This document shows positions 51,344 through 62,016 of a stretch of 64,000 nucleotides of DNA, piece after piece. Position 1 is the first letter of the stretch. Every line of letters starts with the position of its first letter. The DNA is taken from contig CP154957.1 of the NCBI GenBank assembly GCA_039621445.1, positions 5,140,504 through 5,204,503 of the forward strand. The letters run 5' to 3'. This stretch comes from Euglena gracilis (taxonomy: Eukaryota; Euglenida; Euglenophyceae; Euglenales). The notes under the pieces are model-generated. The model was not told the origin of the DNA, did not search any database, and was given only the letters and a program-made list of their open reading frames with translations. A program made the position numbers and the translations under genes.

Positions 51344-51979
51344 ATGATTCTCCAATGCAAAGGCATCAATCATCAAAGGTTATCAGGCAGCTCAAAGCAT
51401 CTCCCATGTTGCTCAAAACAAAATAATCGTCCGAAGCGCTTGTCACCAGCAAAAACACTTTTTAATGGTCAAAAATCAGAGCACATTTTTATGGTTTGTA
51501 TCGAAGGTGAGCATGTGATTAATTTTCATTTGCACTTTTTGAACATGGAATCATATGGAATTAGCCCGACACATTCTATCCAAGACGAACTGTATCTGAA
51601 AGTTTTCAGGAAATGGGGCTGTTGCATGCAAAACTGCCAGTGGTGGTTTTATCTTCGGTGTTTGAATGGGAAGGCTTCCCTGTGCACCCTCTTCTGGCTT
51701 TTGGTCCTTTGCGGACAGACAGCCAGAAGCAAGAATGTGCCTTCTGCAGGCACGCTCCAGGATGGTTGCAAGCCCATTGAGAGGTGCACTCTTCTCCACT
51801 GCTGGATGTATTTTGTACCGTTTCTGTCTGTTTGTGGTGCTTTATTTTATTCTGTGGCATCAAAGAAATATCTGCGTTTTTTGAGGTATGTCCGTGACTT
51901 TCAGACAGGATTCGGAATTTTTGTTTCCGCAGAAGTTTCGTCAACCCGAAGACAACCATTCTCACCGCACTGTAAATAA
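51344..51979 (+). other. 211-codon open frame inside an intron
   Basis: Long uninterrupted frame, Cys/aromatic-rich (for example CCMQNCQWWFYLRC), with TAA immediately followed by AATAAA (51,974-51,983). No GC-rich codon bias, no splice sites. The opposite strand is also open for about 200 codons. Could be a nested gene, a decayed element ORF or chance. Confidence 0.25.
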
Positions 51980-51999
51980 ATAAATCTTGTTGAGGGGGG

Positions 52000-52390
52000 G
52001 ATCCGGGGCTGGAAAAAGGCTGCTGGCTGGCTGGACCCCCCCCAGGTGGTGAGTGCCCCTTATTCCCTTTGAGAGTGAAGCAAGTCCAGCCGAAAGGCGG
52101 CTGGACTAACAAATTTTTCCCTTTCAGATGGTGCAAAATGGGCGAAAATGCACTGGAAATGGCTGGCCAGGGCAAATTTGGGGTCAAAAATGGATTTATT
52201 GCATAATTGGCAGTTTTTGTAAATTTTTGCATTTTCGATTATTTTTTTTGGTACCCGATTCGACCCAGGTCGGGCCCAGCTCCCTGTCCGGGACCCCTGG
52301 GGGTGGACGGGGGGGGGGGTCAGCCTTTTTCCAGGCAGCCGAAAATTTCCAGACACTGAGGCTGACTCTGAGACTCCTACTCTGACTATT
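52000..52390. repeat. Dispersed repeat E, two inverted parts
   Basis: GGCTGGAAAAAGGCTGCTGGC at 52,009-52,030 and CAGCCTTTTTCCAGGCAGCC at 52,322-52,341 are inverted relative to each other around a 290-bp interior. Confidence 0.5.
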
Positions 52391-52570
52391 TTGAAGGGGG
52401 GGTTATATTTGGCTGTCAAAAGAACGACCTCAGGGTTTCTATGTCTGTTCTATTGTGGGGTTGCTATATTTTGGGGAGGTTTGTTTGATCAGGGTCAGAA
52501 CGTCAGCACTTGTTGGTGGGTTCACAGCTGAGGTGTGCACTGTTTTTAAGCGCACCTTCTCATTGGGCAG

Positions 52571-52650
52571 TGGAAGCGCCAAGAAAAACGGCATGGCAGT
52601 GTATTCATTGGAGCACAGTTCCCTGGAAGAGTTCAGTACAGCCATTCAAT
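52571..52650 (+). CDS. Exon, 26 codons
   Basis: Acceptor TCTCATTGGGCAG, donor ATTCAAT/GTGTTA. Reads GSAKKNGMAVYSLEHSSLEE then FSTAIQ. Phase fits 51,269 and 52,704. Confidence 0.6.
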
Positions 52651-52703
52651 GTGTTAAGCGATCGAGCCTTTCAGCCGTCGCACTGCCCTTCTTGTCTTCA
52701 CAG

Positions 52704-52838
52704 CCTCGACGTCGCCAGGCCGCAGCTATTCCATGGCGATGGCCCTCGCGGGCTGCGCAACCCCATCTGACCCGGAGCTGCTGTCCAACCACTTGTCCTC
52801 CTCCCCGGCCGTCCGCTTCACCAAGCACCCTTCTTGTG
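52704..52838 (+). CDS. Exon, 44 codons
   Basis: Acceptor CTTGTCTTCACAG, donor TCTTGTG/GTACGA. Reads SPGRSYSMAMALAGCATPSD then PELLSNHLSSSPAVRFTKHP. GC-rich third positions; phase fits both neighbours. Confidence 0.65.
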
Positions 52839-53539
52839 GTACGACCCCTTTTCGCCAACTGGACCAGAGATACAACTGGTCCCATAAACAGTGGGATGAT
52901 TCCACGGCGTGGCATTTGCCAGCCAACAGATAGAACCCCAAACATTGTTTGAGTTGTTGAATGCTCTCCACTGGTCCCATAACCCCCAAAACAGGGGGAC
53001 ACATCCAAATGGTGGGAATCCCCGCCGCGAAAGAAACGTCCACCCCAACGGGTTTTGCGGACGCCGGTTCTGTCCGAAAAAAAGGGGTTAGGGACGCCCC
53101 AAAACCAGCGTCCCCAACGCCGGTTCTGACGTCACTAAAAATGTCATCAAAAGTGCCCCAAAATGGCCCTGATATGACTGTTTTAACCATGTAGCACAAT
53201 GACTTTTGCCATTTGGGGACCACTGGGGCGGATCTCCAATTTTGGTGAAAGTTGACCCTGTTTTGGAAATAGAGTACCGTGCAGCGTGGAAAAATCTGAT
53301 TACCACCACTGGTCGTCTGTTGAAAAGATCTTTCGATCGAGGGGTAACTTGGTACCCTAACGTTGCACGCAGCCCGAGATATGCTCGCGATCGTATCGCG
53401 CCTGGCGCCCCCCGTTCGGTTCCTGGTCCCCCCCCTATTCAGCCTGATTAAGGGGGATACCCACAAAATATGTATAGAAAACGCCGCCCCTTTCAAATTC
53501 CGTATTCGACGACAGCTGTCTCTTTCTTTTCTCATTCAG

Positions 53540-53668
53540 CGCGGGAGTTTTTTCGACTCTTTTTAAACAACGGTGTTTTCAAACGAGGACCCACCCTGAG
53601 GGTGTTCACCGGTTGTCGGAGGCCCATGCGAATGAGGCCACGGGCATCCCCACATCCCATGGCATTCC
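53540..53668 (+). CDS. Possible exon
   Basis: Acceptor TTTTCTCATTCAG; a frame reading LSEAHANEATGIPTSHGIPS runs to CTCTAGT/GTGAAC. It is not needed by the phase chain 52,838 to 54,835, so it may be spurious. Confidence 0.25.
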
Positions 53669-53794
53669 CTCTAGTGTGAACTTCCTCACTGAGGGCTGCC
53701 ACATGAGCAGAGAAATCAAGGGGTGCCCCCCCAAATTTAAGCCACCCATAGCTTAAATTATTCTTTCAACCAACTGGCCCAAGGTGGGTGCAGT

Positions 53795-54015
53795 GCGGTC
53801 TATAAGGGACGGGAAATTTTTTTTCCCTTAAGGACCGCTCTTTGGGATGGCCAACAACCAATCCGGGGATCGAACAGGTCAAAACAGGCGAAAAAAGCCT
53901 TTTTTAACGCTGGATGGTGTCAAAATATGACCCTTGTTTGAACCATTTTTCCTGTGGAGGTTTGCATTGGATGTGCTGGGACAGGAAGTTTTTTTTTGGT
54001 TTGCAATGGATGTGC
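53795..54015 (+). mobile_element. Family A element, shortened
   Basis: AAGGGACGGGAAATTTTTTT, CCTTAAGGACCGCTC, CCGGGGATCGAACAGG and GATGTGCTGGGACAGGAAG; the core between is partly deleted. Confidence 0.6.
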
Positions 54016-54029
54016 TGAGGGGGTGCTTT

Positions 54030-54490
54030 GGACCAAAAGGTCAGTGTCAAACATCTATACACTTATTTTTTTCAGTGAACTAAGGAGTTGACACATCATT
54101 GGAGGCAAAATGTATGCCTTATCACATCATCATCGTCTCAGAAAACCTACAAGAATTGGCAAATGAGCAAACTCTGATATTGATGGCTAATGGCTTCCAT
54201 TGATTGAGATTTTTTGCTTCATTTTTTCTGCATTTTACGTGCATTTTCGCATTTTTGGGGGGGTGTCAGTTGGTTCGTTGCTAAAACATGGGAGATTGGA
54301 GTGATGGTTTGAAAACTTTGAGTTTGTTGCATTTTGGTGGCAGGTTAAGGTTGGGTTAGGAAAAGAGGTAGGATTCTTTAGGATTGGGGACCATGTCCCC
54401 AAGGGCCATATCACTGTCCAGCAAACCCCCCATTTATGCCGACGGGTCGGCGTGTCACTTTCACATTTCTTGAAATCCTGGGGGGGTCTG
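54030..54490. other. Intronic sequence
   Basis: AT-rich; no exon or repeat family recognised. Confidence 0.35.
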
Positions 54491-54494
54491 TATA

Positions 54495-54830
54495 AATGGG
54501 TCATGGTGCTCAACTGGGGGGGGGGAGGGCTGGGATGAGGCGACGTGCATTCATCCTCTCCCCCAATTTCTCGTCCACCCCCAAAGAACAACAGTTTATC
54601 TGTTCACGTTTTGCCAAAAATTGGACGCTAGGGGGGACCTGAGTGCTTTTTTGTGTGTTTACCGCAACCTCCTTGTGCTTTTTGTGCTTTGCGTTTGTGT
54701 GCGCCGGATGCAAGAGAGGGGGTCGGAACAACTCGATATAAATGCGGGAGGCGGTACAAATGGATTTCTTCTGATTTTTCCGGGGGGGGGGTCGGTAAAA
54801 ATGGGTGTTGTTCTAAACGGGGGAGGGGGT
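54495..54830. repeat. Dispersed repeat C, copy 2
   Basis: ATGGTGCTCAACTGGGG, CTCGTCCACCCCCAAAG, GCCAAAAATTGGACGCT, GTGTTTACCGCAAC, GGATGCAAGAGAGGGGGTCGG, GTACAAATGG; ends at the acceptor of the next exon. Confidence 0.75.
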
Positions 54831-54834
54831 TTAG

Positions 54835-54983
54835 AAGGAAGGAAGAAGGATGCTTGCGGAGAGCGCCCCAAGACCCCGGAGGAACTGGTGGGGGAGCTAC
54901 GGCAAGCCCACCACAGCTGCGTCGAGAGCCCAAACAAGCGGGACGGGGAGGTGGCGGCCAGCGAGCAGTGCAAAATGCCGGAG
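54835..54983 (+). CDS. Exon, charged helical, 49 codons
   Basis: Acceptor GGGGGTTTAG, donor ATGCCGGAG/GTGTGT. Reads ERPKTPEELVGELRQAHHSC then SPNKRDGEVAASEQC. Leading two bases complete a Glu with 52,838; phase 0 out. Confidence 0.65.
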
Positions 54984-55639
54984 GTGTGTCGCGTGTGCGC
55001 GGTTCGAGCTGCAGTGCCTGTTTTCCGTCCTTCGGCCAACGGTCCAACAAATTTAACTCTTTTTAGCGAAAGCCATCGTCCCTGCCCCCCTAATCAGACC
55101 CGGGTCTATTTTTCTGTCCCGTGCTGAAAGCCTACAGGGCATCTTTTTCGGGGGAGATCTTATTTTTGTGTTTTTTTGACGAAAATAAATAATATATTTG
55201 ATTACCTCGTTGGTGCTGGAAACCGAGGCAGAAACCAACTAATTCTCCCGAAACTGCATCCGCCCTCCACGGACCATCCTCCTCATACCTTTGGGGCATT
55301 AAAATTTAAATTGATATATGTGGATGTGAATGGGTAGATGGGCATGTTATAATGAATGCATGGTGCACAGTACCCACATATGACCGTGCCATATTCTGCA
55401 CCTTGATTTCTGCAGTGACGTGGTTGGCATCGTCTTTTTTTGGCACAGTGAACACGGAATGGCTGCTGCAACATACAGCCCTCCCACTGACCTCTGCTTT
55501 TATGTTCACAGCGTAGCAGGCTCTCCGATTCGGGAATCGACGCGTCACGGTCTCGCAACACAATTACACCCGAGGTGTGCACCGATGCCATTTGCCCGTC
55601 AGATGCCATTTCTAGGCGGGTGGTTCTCAAGGGATGAAG

Positions 55640-55925
55640 TTTTTTTTCAACAGGACAGTCGCCCTTGGCCGTTGGCCGAAGAGAAGTCAACGGCAGGTCC
55701 GGGGCTCAAACAGGGTCGAAATTTAAGAAGTTGTCTGAGGGCATTTTTTGGCTGGTTTGGCGATGTTCCAAGGAAGCTGGGGATCAATTGTGCCCCCTGA
55801 CGTGACACCTGTTTCTCCGAAAATTTTTTCGATTTCTCAATTTTGATTTTTTCCCCACTCATTTTTTGTGGATTTTTCGTTGACTGCTGAGATGCATATT
55901 TAGTAAAGGACCGCTCTGATACAAG
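55640..55925 (+). mobile_element. Family A element
   Basis: AACAGGACAGTCGCCCTTGG, GGTCCGGGGCTCAAACAGGG, TTTGGCGATGTTCCAAGGA, GGATTTTTCGTTGACTGCTG and AAAGGACCGCTCTG. Confidence 0.6.
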
Positions 55926-56090
55926 TCACGAGAACGGCAGATGAGAATGGCTCCTGTGGATGCCATTTTTCTCGAATGGCATTTTTTTTGTTGTGGTGAT
56001 GGCAGGAAATAAGAACTCATCATTTGATTTTCTGCTTTGAGAGTGGTGGAAGAGGTTGCGGAGGAGGTTTTCCATGAATTATCACTGTGG

Positions 56091-56450
56091 CAGGGCGGTC
56101 CTGCTGCCCTGCCCTGTGATGAATAAAAATTTTTATCATCAAGGACAACCCCTCAAGGGTTGATCCTTAGGCCTGAGTGACGGCCAACAGCCGATCCGGG
56201 GGTCGAACGGGGTTGAAAATCAATAGCCCAAAAGCACATTTTTTTTTGATGTTTTGGGTGGATGGGTGATGGTCCAAGGATGCCACAAGAAAATAATTTT
56301 TCTCAGGTCGACCTTTTTTTGCCTCGATGTTACCATTTTTTTTGCCATTTTCCTGTGGATTTTGCATTGAATGTGCTGGGACGGCAGTAATAAAATTTTT
56401 CAGCTAAATTTTTTGAGCTTAATTTTTTTTTTAGCTTAAGGGCTGCCCTG
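56091..56450 (+). mobile_element. Family A element, complete
   Basis: Starts CAGGGCGGTCCTGCTGCCC and ends TTAAGGGCTGCCCTG. Flanks CACTGTGG and ACCTGTGG agree at 6 of 8. Core has GGGTGGATGGGTGATGGTCC and TTGAATGTGCTGGGACGGC. Confidence 0.75.
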
Positions 56451-56539
56451 ACCTGTGGTTTTGAAAATCTTCTTTGGCTGATTGTGTTTTTATTTTTGGC
56501 GATGCCAGTGGGGGTGGTGGCTGTTAGGTTGCAACAGTG

Positions 56540-56800
56540 ACGGTGAGGGACGGGATGTTTTTTTTGTTAAGTTGGGAAGTTGAGAAGTTTTTGTTCATTT
56601 GCTGAGGACCAAGGACTGCCCTTAGGCTCAAGGGCCTGCCAACGGCCTGTCCTTGGCTCGAAAACCAAAAGGGTCGAAATACCCATTTTTTGGTGTTTGG
56701 GTGGATGGGTGGATGGTCCAAGGATGCCAGAAATCTATTCCCCCCAATTCTGCATTGAATGTTCTGGGACGGGAATTTTTTTTGCCTTTTATGGACCTCC
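56540..56800 (+). mobile_element. Family A element
   Basis: GAGGGACGGGATG start, CAAGGGCCTGCCAACGGCC, GGGTGGATGGGTGGATGGTCC, TTGAATGTTCTGGGACGGG. Confidence 0.6.
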
Positions 56801-56869
56801 CAGAGCCAACGAGTAAACGTGATTTTTGGTTGATTTTGTGATTATGCTCATAATGCAAGTGGAACATGT

Positions 56870-57105
56870 AACAGCCAGTTAGGGGCTCAAACAGGGATTG
56901 AAATTGAAATTGAAATTTGAAATTTCAGTTGAAACCGATTTTTTTCGTGGTTTTGGTGGGTGGGCACTGACCTAAGGATGCCAGAAATGGACAGTTGGTC
57001 GACCTGTCTTTGCCCAGGACATTCGAATATTTGCCCAGTTTCAGTGGAATTTTGGTTGAATGTGCTGGGACAGCTGAATTTTTTTCCCTGACGTCCAGGT
57101 GCTGA
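56870..57105 (+). mobile_element. Family A element, partial
   Basis: GGGGCTCAAACAGGG, GGTGGGTGGGCACTGACC, AAGGATGCCAGAAATGG, GTTGAATGTGCTGGGACAGC. Confidence 0.55.
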
Positions 57106-57367
57106 CCTCTGACACAGGTTTGGCTTGTGCCAACTGGAAATGCACGTACATTGCTTGCCGCGAGCTCGGTGGGCCTCCTATGGGCGGGTGGGAGGGTTGA
57201 CTCCCCTGCCACCATCCTGATGGGTGGGGGTCGGACCCCCCTACCACGCCTTCTGTATTTCCGGGGGCGCCGATTTTTAGGTCAAATTGCGCAGGTGCTG
57301 TGGTGGGCAGGGGGGGTCGACCCCCCCACCAGGCCTTCCTGCACCCCTTAAATCACGAGTTTTCACA

Positions 57368-57594
57368 CCCAAATCGCAAATATCGCGAGTCGGATTGAGA
57401 ATTTGCACCAACGGTGGCAAAACGACACTGTGAACATCCGGACCGCAATCGCAGATTTGCAACACCGCAATGCAGCCACCCGTACACCCGCACCGGATAT
57501 CAGTGGAATCAAAGCCACCGCGACTGGTTTACACAAGAAATTGCAACAGGATGAGCCCTGCTCCGACCCCCCGGTGGAAGAGGGCCCCAAATGA
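57368..57594 (+). CDS. ORF, coiled-coil-like, unknown
   Basis: Open frame ending TGA at 57,594 with no ATG; reads NIASRIENLHQRWQNDTVNI then RTAIADLQHRNAATRTP. The heptad-like helix followed by an acidic Pro tail resembles N-terminal parts of retroelement-type proteins, but I cannot assign it. Not needed by the phase chain. Confidence 0.35.
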
Positions 57595-57727
57595 AGGTAC
57601 CCATGGGAATCCCCATGGGAAGCAGTGAGGAATGGTTAACGGGCCCTCAAACTGGAAACCGATTGGGGGTTCCCGTTATGTCCCCAGGGATACCTCTGTT
57701 GATGTGCCAGCCCCCCGCTCGCCACAG

Positions 57728-57927
57728 GGCTCCCCGCAGCGGCGCGGGGTGTCGCCCATGTCCCCCTCGTCGCCCGGCCGCAAGCCCTCGCCCAGCCGGC
57801 GCTCCGCCGGCGTCCAGCGCAAGACGTTCGCCGCCCTGCCCCCCGTCACCCACTGGCCCCGCATCCAGGACGTGCTGCACCTGATGGACACCTGGCGGGA
57901 CGGCGACAGCTGGGACCCCATGGACAA
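57728..57927 (+). CDS. Exon, Ser/Pro/Arg-rich then helical
   Basis: Acceptor CTCGCCACAG (phase 0; a phase-0 AG at 57,736 is an alternative), donor GACAA/GTGTGG. Reads SPMSPSSPGRKPSPSRRSAG and then WPRIQDVLHLMDTWRDGDSW. Strong GC-rich third positions. Two bases out fit 60,063. Confidence 0.65.
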
Positions 57928-58336
57928 GTGTGGGTTGCTCAAGCGCGTGTTTCCTCTCGGCGCCGGGATGAATTTTTTATTTGTTTATTTTGACGTTTTT
58001 GCGAAAATTTTCAGATTTTGTTTTTTTTGGTGCTTTTTTTCCCCTTCTTTTCCCCCTTTAACAGCGCATTTTCTTTTGCTTTTTTTTTTAATTTTATTAG
58101 TATGTTTTTTTTTGCATATAATTGCTTGAAGCAACTTTGTTGCCCGTATTTCTTGTGTCGAAGGACACCGCTCAACAAAGCTTTCTTTTGTTCTCCTGTG
58201 TCTTAAAATGTGCCAAATTATGAATCAAAATTGGAGGATCAAGTTTTTTGAATTCAACCTTCTCTTTCTTTCCCCCATTTTTGTCTGGTTCATGCATACT
58301 TTTATTTCAAGTACATTCTCCCCTATCTTTTTGCAG

Positions 58337-58380
58337 TCACAATCCCAACAACAGAGGACTTACCAAGGGAGAGAAAACTG
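58337..58380 (+). CDS. Possible micro-exon
   Basis: Acceptor CTATCTTTTTGCAG, donor AAACTG/GTCACA. All three frames are open (for example TIPTTEDLPRERKL). Confidence 0.3.
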
Positions 58381-58904
58381 GTCACACACGAAATTGGTTG
58401 GGACAAAATACAGTCCAGACAGAAGTGACGGGAAATAAAAATTATGGGAAATCACGTAATTTTTCTCATCCTTATTTCTCCCGTCATTTCCCCCCGTACC
58501 CTTTGCTCGCCCTTTGCTGGGAGTTTTCAAATTCCTCACACAAAAGTCAGGAATGAATTTTGTATTTAAAAAAAAATCCACAAAAATGACACCTGGAAGA
58601 CTATTTTCACCATTTTTGCAAATTTTGATTTGATTTTGACCGAAAAAATTTCATTACCAGTGGAAAAATTACCACCACTTTCTGTGAAAGCTAATTTTTC
58701 CCATGATAATTAATATTTTTACTTTTGAAAACTTCTCATCATTTTCCCCCCCTGTGATTTTTGTGTGGACTGCAGGGTCGACGCAAAATTCCCCAGATGT
58801 CTCTCGACGATTTTTAACAACCACATTGTTCATCCAATGAAACCCCAAGCAATTTCCATTTTCTATTTTCCACCTTTTGATTCCGCCCTTTGCAATTCCT
58901 TCAG

Positions 58905-58946
58905 TATGTCGTTTGGGAGATTGTAGAATGCTGTACGGAAAAAATG
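58905..58946 (+). CDS. Possible exon, helical
   Basis: Acceptor GCAATTCCTTCAG, donor AAAAATG/GTGTGC. Phase 0 reads YVVWEIVECCTEKM, a plausible ARM/HEAT helix; another frame stays open much longer. Confidence 0.3.
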
Positions 58947-59099
58947 GTGTGCAAGAGATGAATAATTTTGCCTGGCTTGCTCTGGAACGGTTGGCCCCTT
59001 GTGCTCTCTGCTGGAACTCCCTTTTCTACACAACAGACCTGGAATTGAAACCAACGACCACTCACTAGTGATCCCGGATCACAGAATCTAACGCAACAT

Positions 59100-59610
59100 T
59101 GAGCTGGCTTTATTTGTTTGTTTATTTTATTTATCATATGTTCCATACTTCATTTTACAAATTACATTTATTTGTTACTCACACTGAACTACACATTGCC
59201 TTCTACATTCACGATTTTCCCATACGACTTTTTTTTGAAGAAAACTGCCAGGAACATTCCAGAGCATACCACCCGCAACCAATTTCCCCATATGCACTGA
59301 ATCCATATTCACTGAATCCCCAACTCCTCTGCCCAGTGGATGGGGTGCGCCACAGTCAATCCAAAATGGCCAGAGGTGGGGTGGGTTGTCCGGAAACATT
59401 TTCAGAATTTTGGTTTTGTGGTGTTGGTTTTGATGGCTTGGGTGGGTAAGAACTACCTGGGTGGGTGATGGGTTTTCGGAAAGAGTGGGTGGGTGGGTTT
59501 TGTCTGCATCAAATTGTCCCCCCCTGTATACAATTATCCCGTGAATTTGGAAGATATGCTTGTTTTTATACTTATTATATATTTATTGTATATTTTATAA
59601 TATTATATAT
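59100..59610. other. AT-rich intronic sequence
   Basis: No exon; TA-rich tract at 59,565-59,610 next to a foldback. Confidence 0.4.
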
Positions 59611-59889
59611 GGCAGCCTCCAACTAAAGGGACCCCCCCCCGGGGGCCCTTTAGTTGGATCAGAGGACGGCAAAATTTTTTTTGCGTTAATGATGGAGTAG
59701 GGTTAGGGTTACGAACTCGGCCTAACTTCAGGCCTAACTTGTACACCTAACACTAATCTATAAGTTAGGCCTAACCCTAACTTAGTCGTATCCCTAACCC
59801 TATTCCTTCAATAACGCAAAAGTTTTTTTGCTGCCCCCTGATCCAATTAAAGGGCCCCCCCAGGGGGGTCCCTTTTGTTGGGGGCTGCC
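59611..59889. mobile_element. Foldback element of the GGCAGC family, 279 bp
   Basis: Arms of about 95 bp: GGCAGCCTCCAACTAAAGGG and its complement, each enclosing a C-run/G-run hairpin, then TTTTTTGCGTTA.TGA. The middle holds TAGGGTTAGGGTTA-like sequence. Both flanks are TTATATAT (8 of 8), though the region is AT-repetitive. Confidence 0.75.
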
Positions 59890-60062
59890 TTATATATTAA
59901 TATATGATATGTACAATATAACAATATATTATTCTATATTTGCCGCAGCCACCGCGACCACCGCGCATTTTTTTTTTGCGCCGTGGCACCGACGCTGCGG
60001 CGCACTGACTGCCAGTCTGCCCTCTTCCCGGGCTCACCACGAGAATCCCTGCCCTCCTGCAG

Positions 60063-60171
60063 GTACGCCGCTGTCCTCCTGCTCTCGAACGTGGCGTCGG
60101 ACTCCAGCAGCCACCCCGTCCTGGAGGAGCACGACTGCATCGGCTTCCTCAGCCACCTGCTGGGGGGCCAG
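60063..60171 (+). CDS. ARM-repeat exon
   Basis: Acceptor CCTGCCCTCCTGCAG. Reads YAAVLLLSNVASDSSSHPVL then EEHDCIGFLSHLLGGQ. The (Q)RYAA..LSN.A.....-EE...I.FL..LL pattern is that of an armadillo repeat (helix 3, then helices 1-2 of the next). Donor GC (GGCCAG/GCCTCT), phase 0. ARM repeats form right-handed helical protein-binding surfaces. Confidence 0.7.
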
Positions 60172-60744
60172 GCCTCTCCCGGCCGGGATGCGACTGGCTG
60201 TAGAAACCAAACCAAATCGAACCAGAAAACCACTGACCAATTGGGCAAGTTTTGCTGGGGGCAAATCATGGTTTCCCACAAATTCATGCCACAAATATCC
60301 AACGATAATCATAAACCACCCCCAATTTGGAAATTTCCCAGAATCACGGATAGGCGAACAACAAATGTTCACCAATTTCAAGATTTCATCCCATTATAAA
60401 CGTCTTCCTCTTAAAATGGCGTTTCTATCAAGCTTAATTTCCCTCGAAAGTGAAAACAAACACGGACAAGAGGTGATGATTATTCCTCTTCGCCCTTCGC
60501 TCTCTGCCACCCTCTCTGCCATGCATTCCTCTCTGCTCTCCCCTCTGTCCATCACCAATTCATTATCATTATCCCATTGTAGTATCATCATCATTGTACA
60601 TATTATATCGTCACCTGCTTTATTGGCTGGTGAAAAAGTCTCACAAATTGGAAAACGGGTAGTCGGTGTTGGACAAGCTGTCATTTTGCACTGGCCTGGA
60701 TGCTGGCGAAAGATCACGGATAAACTGCGATTTCGTCATTGCAG

Positions 60745-60815
60745 AAGCAAAATTCAAAGACATCTTGCATTCCAAACTTGGCCTATGGCTGAAAATGGCC
60801 AATAATTGCCCAATG
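60745..60815 (+). CDS. ARM-like exon candidate
   Basis: Acceptor TTCGTCATTGCAG, donor CCAATG/GTTGTA. After two leading bases reads AKFKDILHSKLGLWLKMANN; helix-rich. Its leading phase does not match 60,171, so an exon or boundary is missing. Confidence 0.45.
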
Positions 60816-60929
60816 GTTGTATGACAACTTGCCAAAATGGACAAAACTGGAAGAGAACTTCCAGAATTCTGCAAAATTCCACCAGGAATTCCACCAGGAT
60901 TCCACAAAATCCTGCAAGATACCACCGGT

Positions 60930-61231
60930 GCTTTAGGGACAGGAAATTTTTTTTTATTTTCTTAAGGACCGCCCCCCTTTCGGCCAAGGGTCGACCAAGG
61001 GCCGGACTGGGACTTGAACGGGGTCCAAAAGTTAAAAAGTCCAAAAAACACATTTTTTTGATGATTTGGGTGGATGGGGAATGGTCCAAGGATGCCAAGA
61101 ATCAGTTTTTTCCCTGATGTCGACCTGTTCTCACCGAAGAATGCCAAATTTCTTTGCCCATTTTCCTGTACATTTTTATTGAGTGTGCTGGGACAGCAGA
61201 GTTTATTTTTTTTTCCTTAAGGACCGCCCTG
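60930..61231 (+). mobile_element. Family A element
   Basis: TTTAGGGACAGGAAATTTTT, GGGCCGGACTGGGACTTGAA, GGGTGGATGGGGAATGGTCC, GTCGACCTG, CCTTAAGGACCGCCCTG end. The next acceptor (ATACCACAG) is 10 nt downstream. Confidence 0.7.
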
Positions 61232-61241
61232 AATACCACAG

Positions 61242-61302
61242 AATATGTCAAGATTGTGGTGCAAGCTTCTACTGCTGTTTTGCGCAAGGGAAATGAAAAA
61301 AG
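61242..61302 (+). CDS. ARM-repeat exon
   Basis: Acceptor AATACCACAG. Reads YVKIVVQASTAVLRKGNEK, matching the V.QA..AL....N...(I) helix of ARM repeats. The phase of the next exon requires a junction at AAAAAG/GATTTT, which is neither GT nor GC; an unusual donor or a wrong frame. Confidence 0.5.
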
Positions 61303-61414
61303 GATTTTTTTTTAGAAGCGCAATTAATAGAACAACCACAAATGATCATGAAAAAAATCAAGGGTCTTCGATTCGAATCCCTGACCAAAATCAGAATCAC
61401 CAAAATGTCCACAG

Positions 61415-61502
61415 GTTCAAACATATGAGATACGAGGATACAGATCTGTGGTACAAAGTTCGTCGTGCCTCTGTTTCCCACCCCAATCCGCCCGCATCTC
61501 TG
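61415..61502 (+). CDS. ARM-region exon, 29 codons
   Basis: Acceptor AAAATGTCCACAG, donor GCATCTCTG/GTGAGA. Reads FKHMRYEDTDLWYKVRRASV then SHPNPPASL. Ends phase 0. Confidence 0.55.
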
Positions 61503-61829
61503 GTGAGATCTCTGAGGAGATGGAGCTGAATAACAAATAATGGAGGTTTGCCAACATTCTTGAGAACAGCGGTTGCCTCAGACTCCATTCCCGGAAAAGC
61601 AGAAAGGGGTCTTTGTTGGGGTGACTGACTCCCATCCTTGCGGAAAGTCATTGGGTTTCAGGGATCCCCGTTCAGGACGGCCCACCCCCTCCCTGGCTGA
61701 TTGGAGCAGTGCATTGCACACCAAATTTATTTTTGGTTTGGTATCTTGTGCTTGTTTTGTTGTTTCATGTGTGGATACCTGGTAATCACCTGAACATGGC
61801 AAACCTGATCCTGGAGTGATGGGGTGAAG

Positions 61830-61925
61830 CCTGAGAGAGACGCAGCGACTACTCCAGAGCAGAGACTGGCCGCCACCTTCGCTTTGCAAAACCTGGCCAA
61901 CTCCCCAAGCAAAACGTGTGCCTGC
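61830..61925 (+). CDS. ARM-repeat exon, 32 codons
   Basis: Reads PEQRLAATFALQNLANSPSK, a textbook ARM helix-3 signature (A..AL.NLA...). Acceptor GGGGTGAAG is weak; donor GCCTGC/GTTGTG, phase 0-0, consistent with 61,502 and 62,964. Confidence 0.6.
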
Positions 61926-62016
61926 GTTGTGGGCCAAGGACATGTCAACAGTGGCACAGCAGGGGTGGCCTTTCAATTGAACCTGGTTCAAATCCAATTC
62001 GACAGATTATAGATAT

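Noticed and set aside
52726-53535. 269-codon minus-strand frame
   Set aside because: It is antisense to the strongly supported exon 52,704-52,838 and otherwise covers non-coding sequence; no domain recognised.
59700-59800. Chromosome end
   Set aside because: The TAGGGTTAGGGTTA / CCTAACCC blocks are short, face both ways and lie inside foldback elements with unique sequence on both sides.
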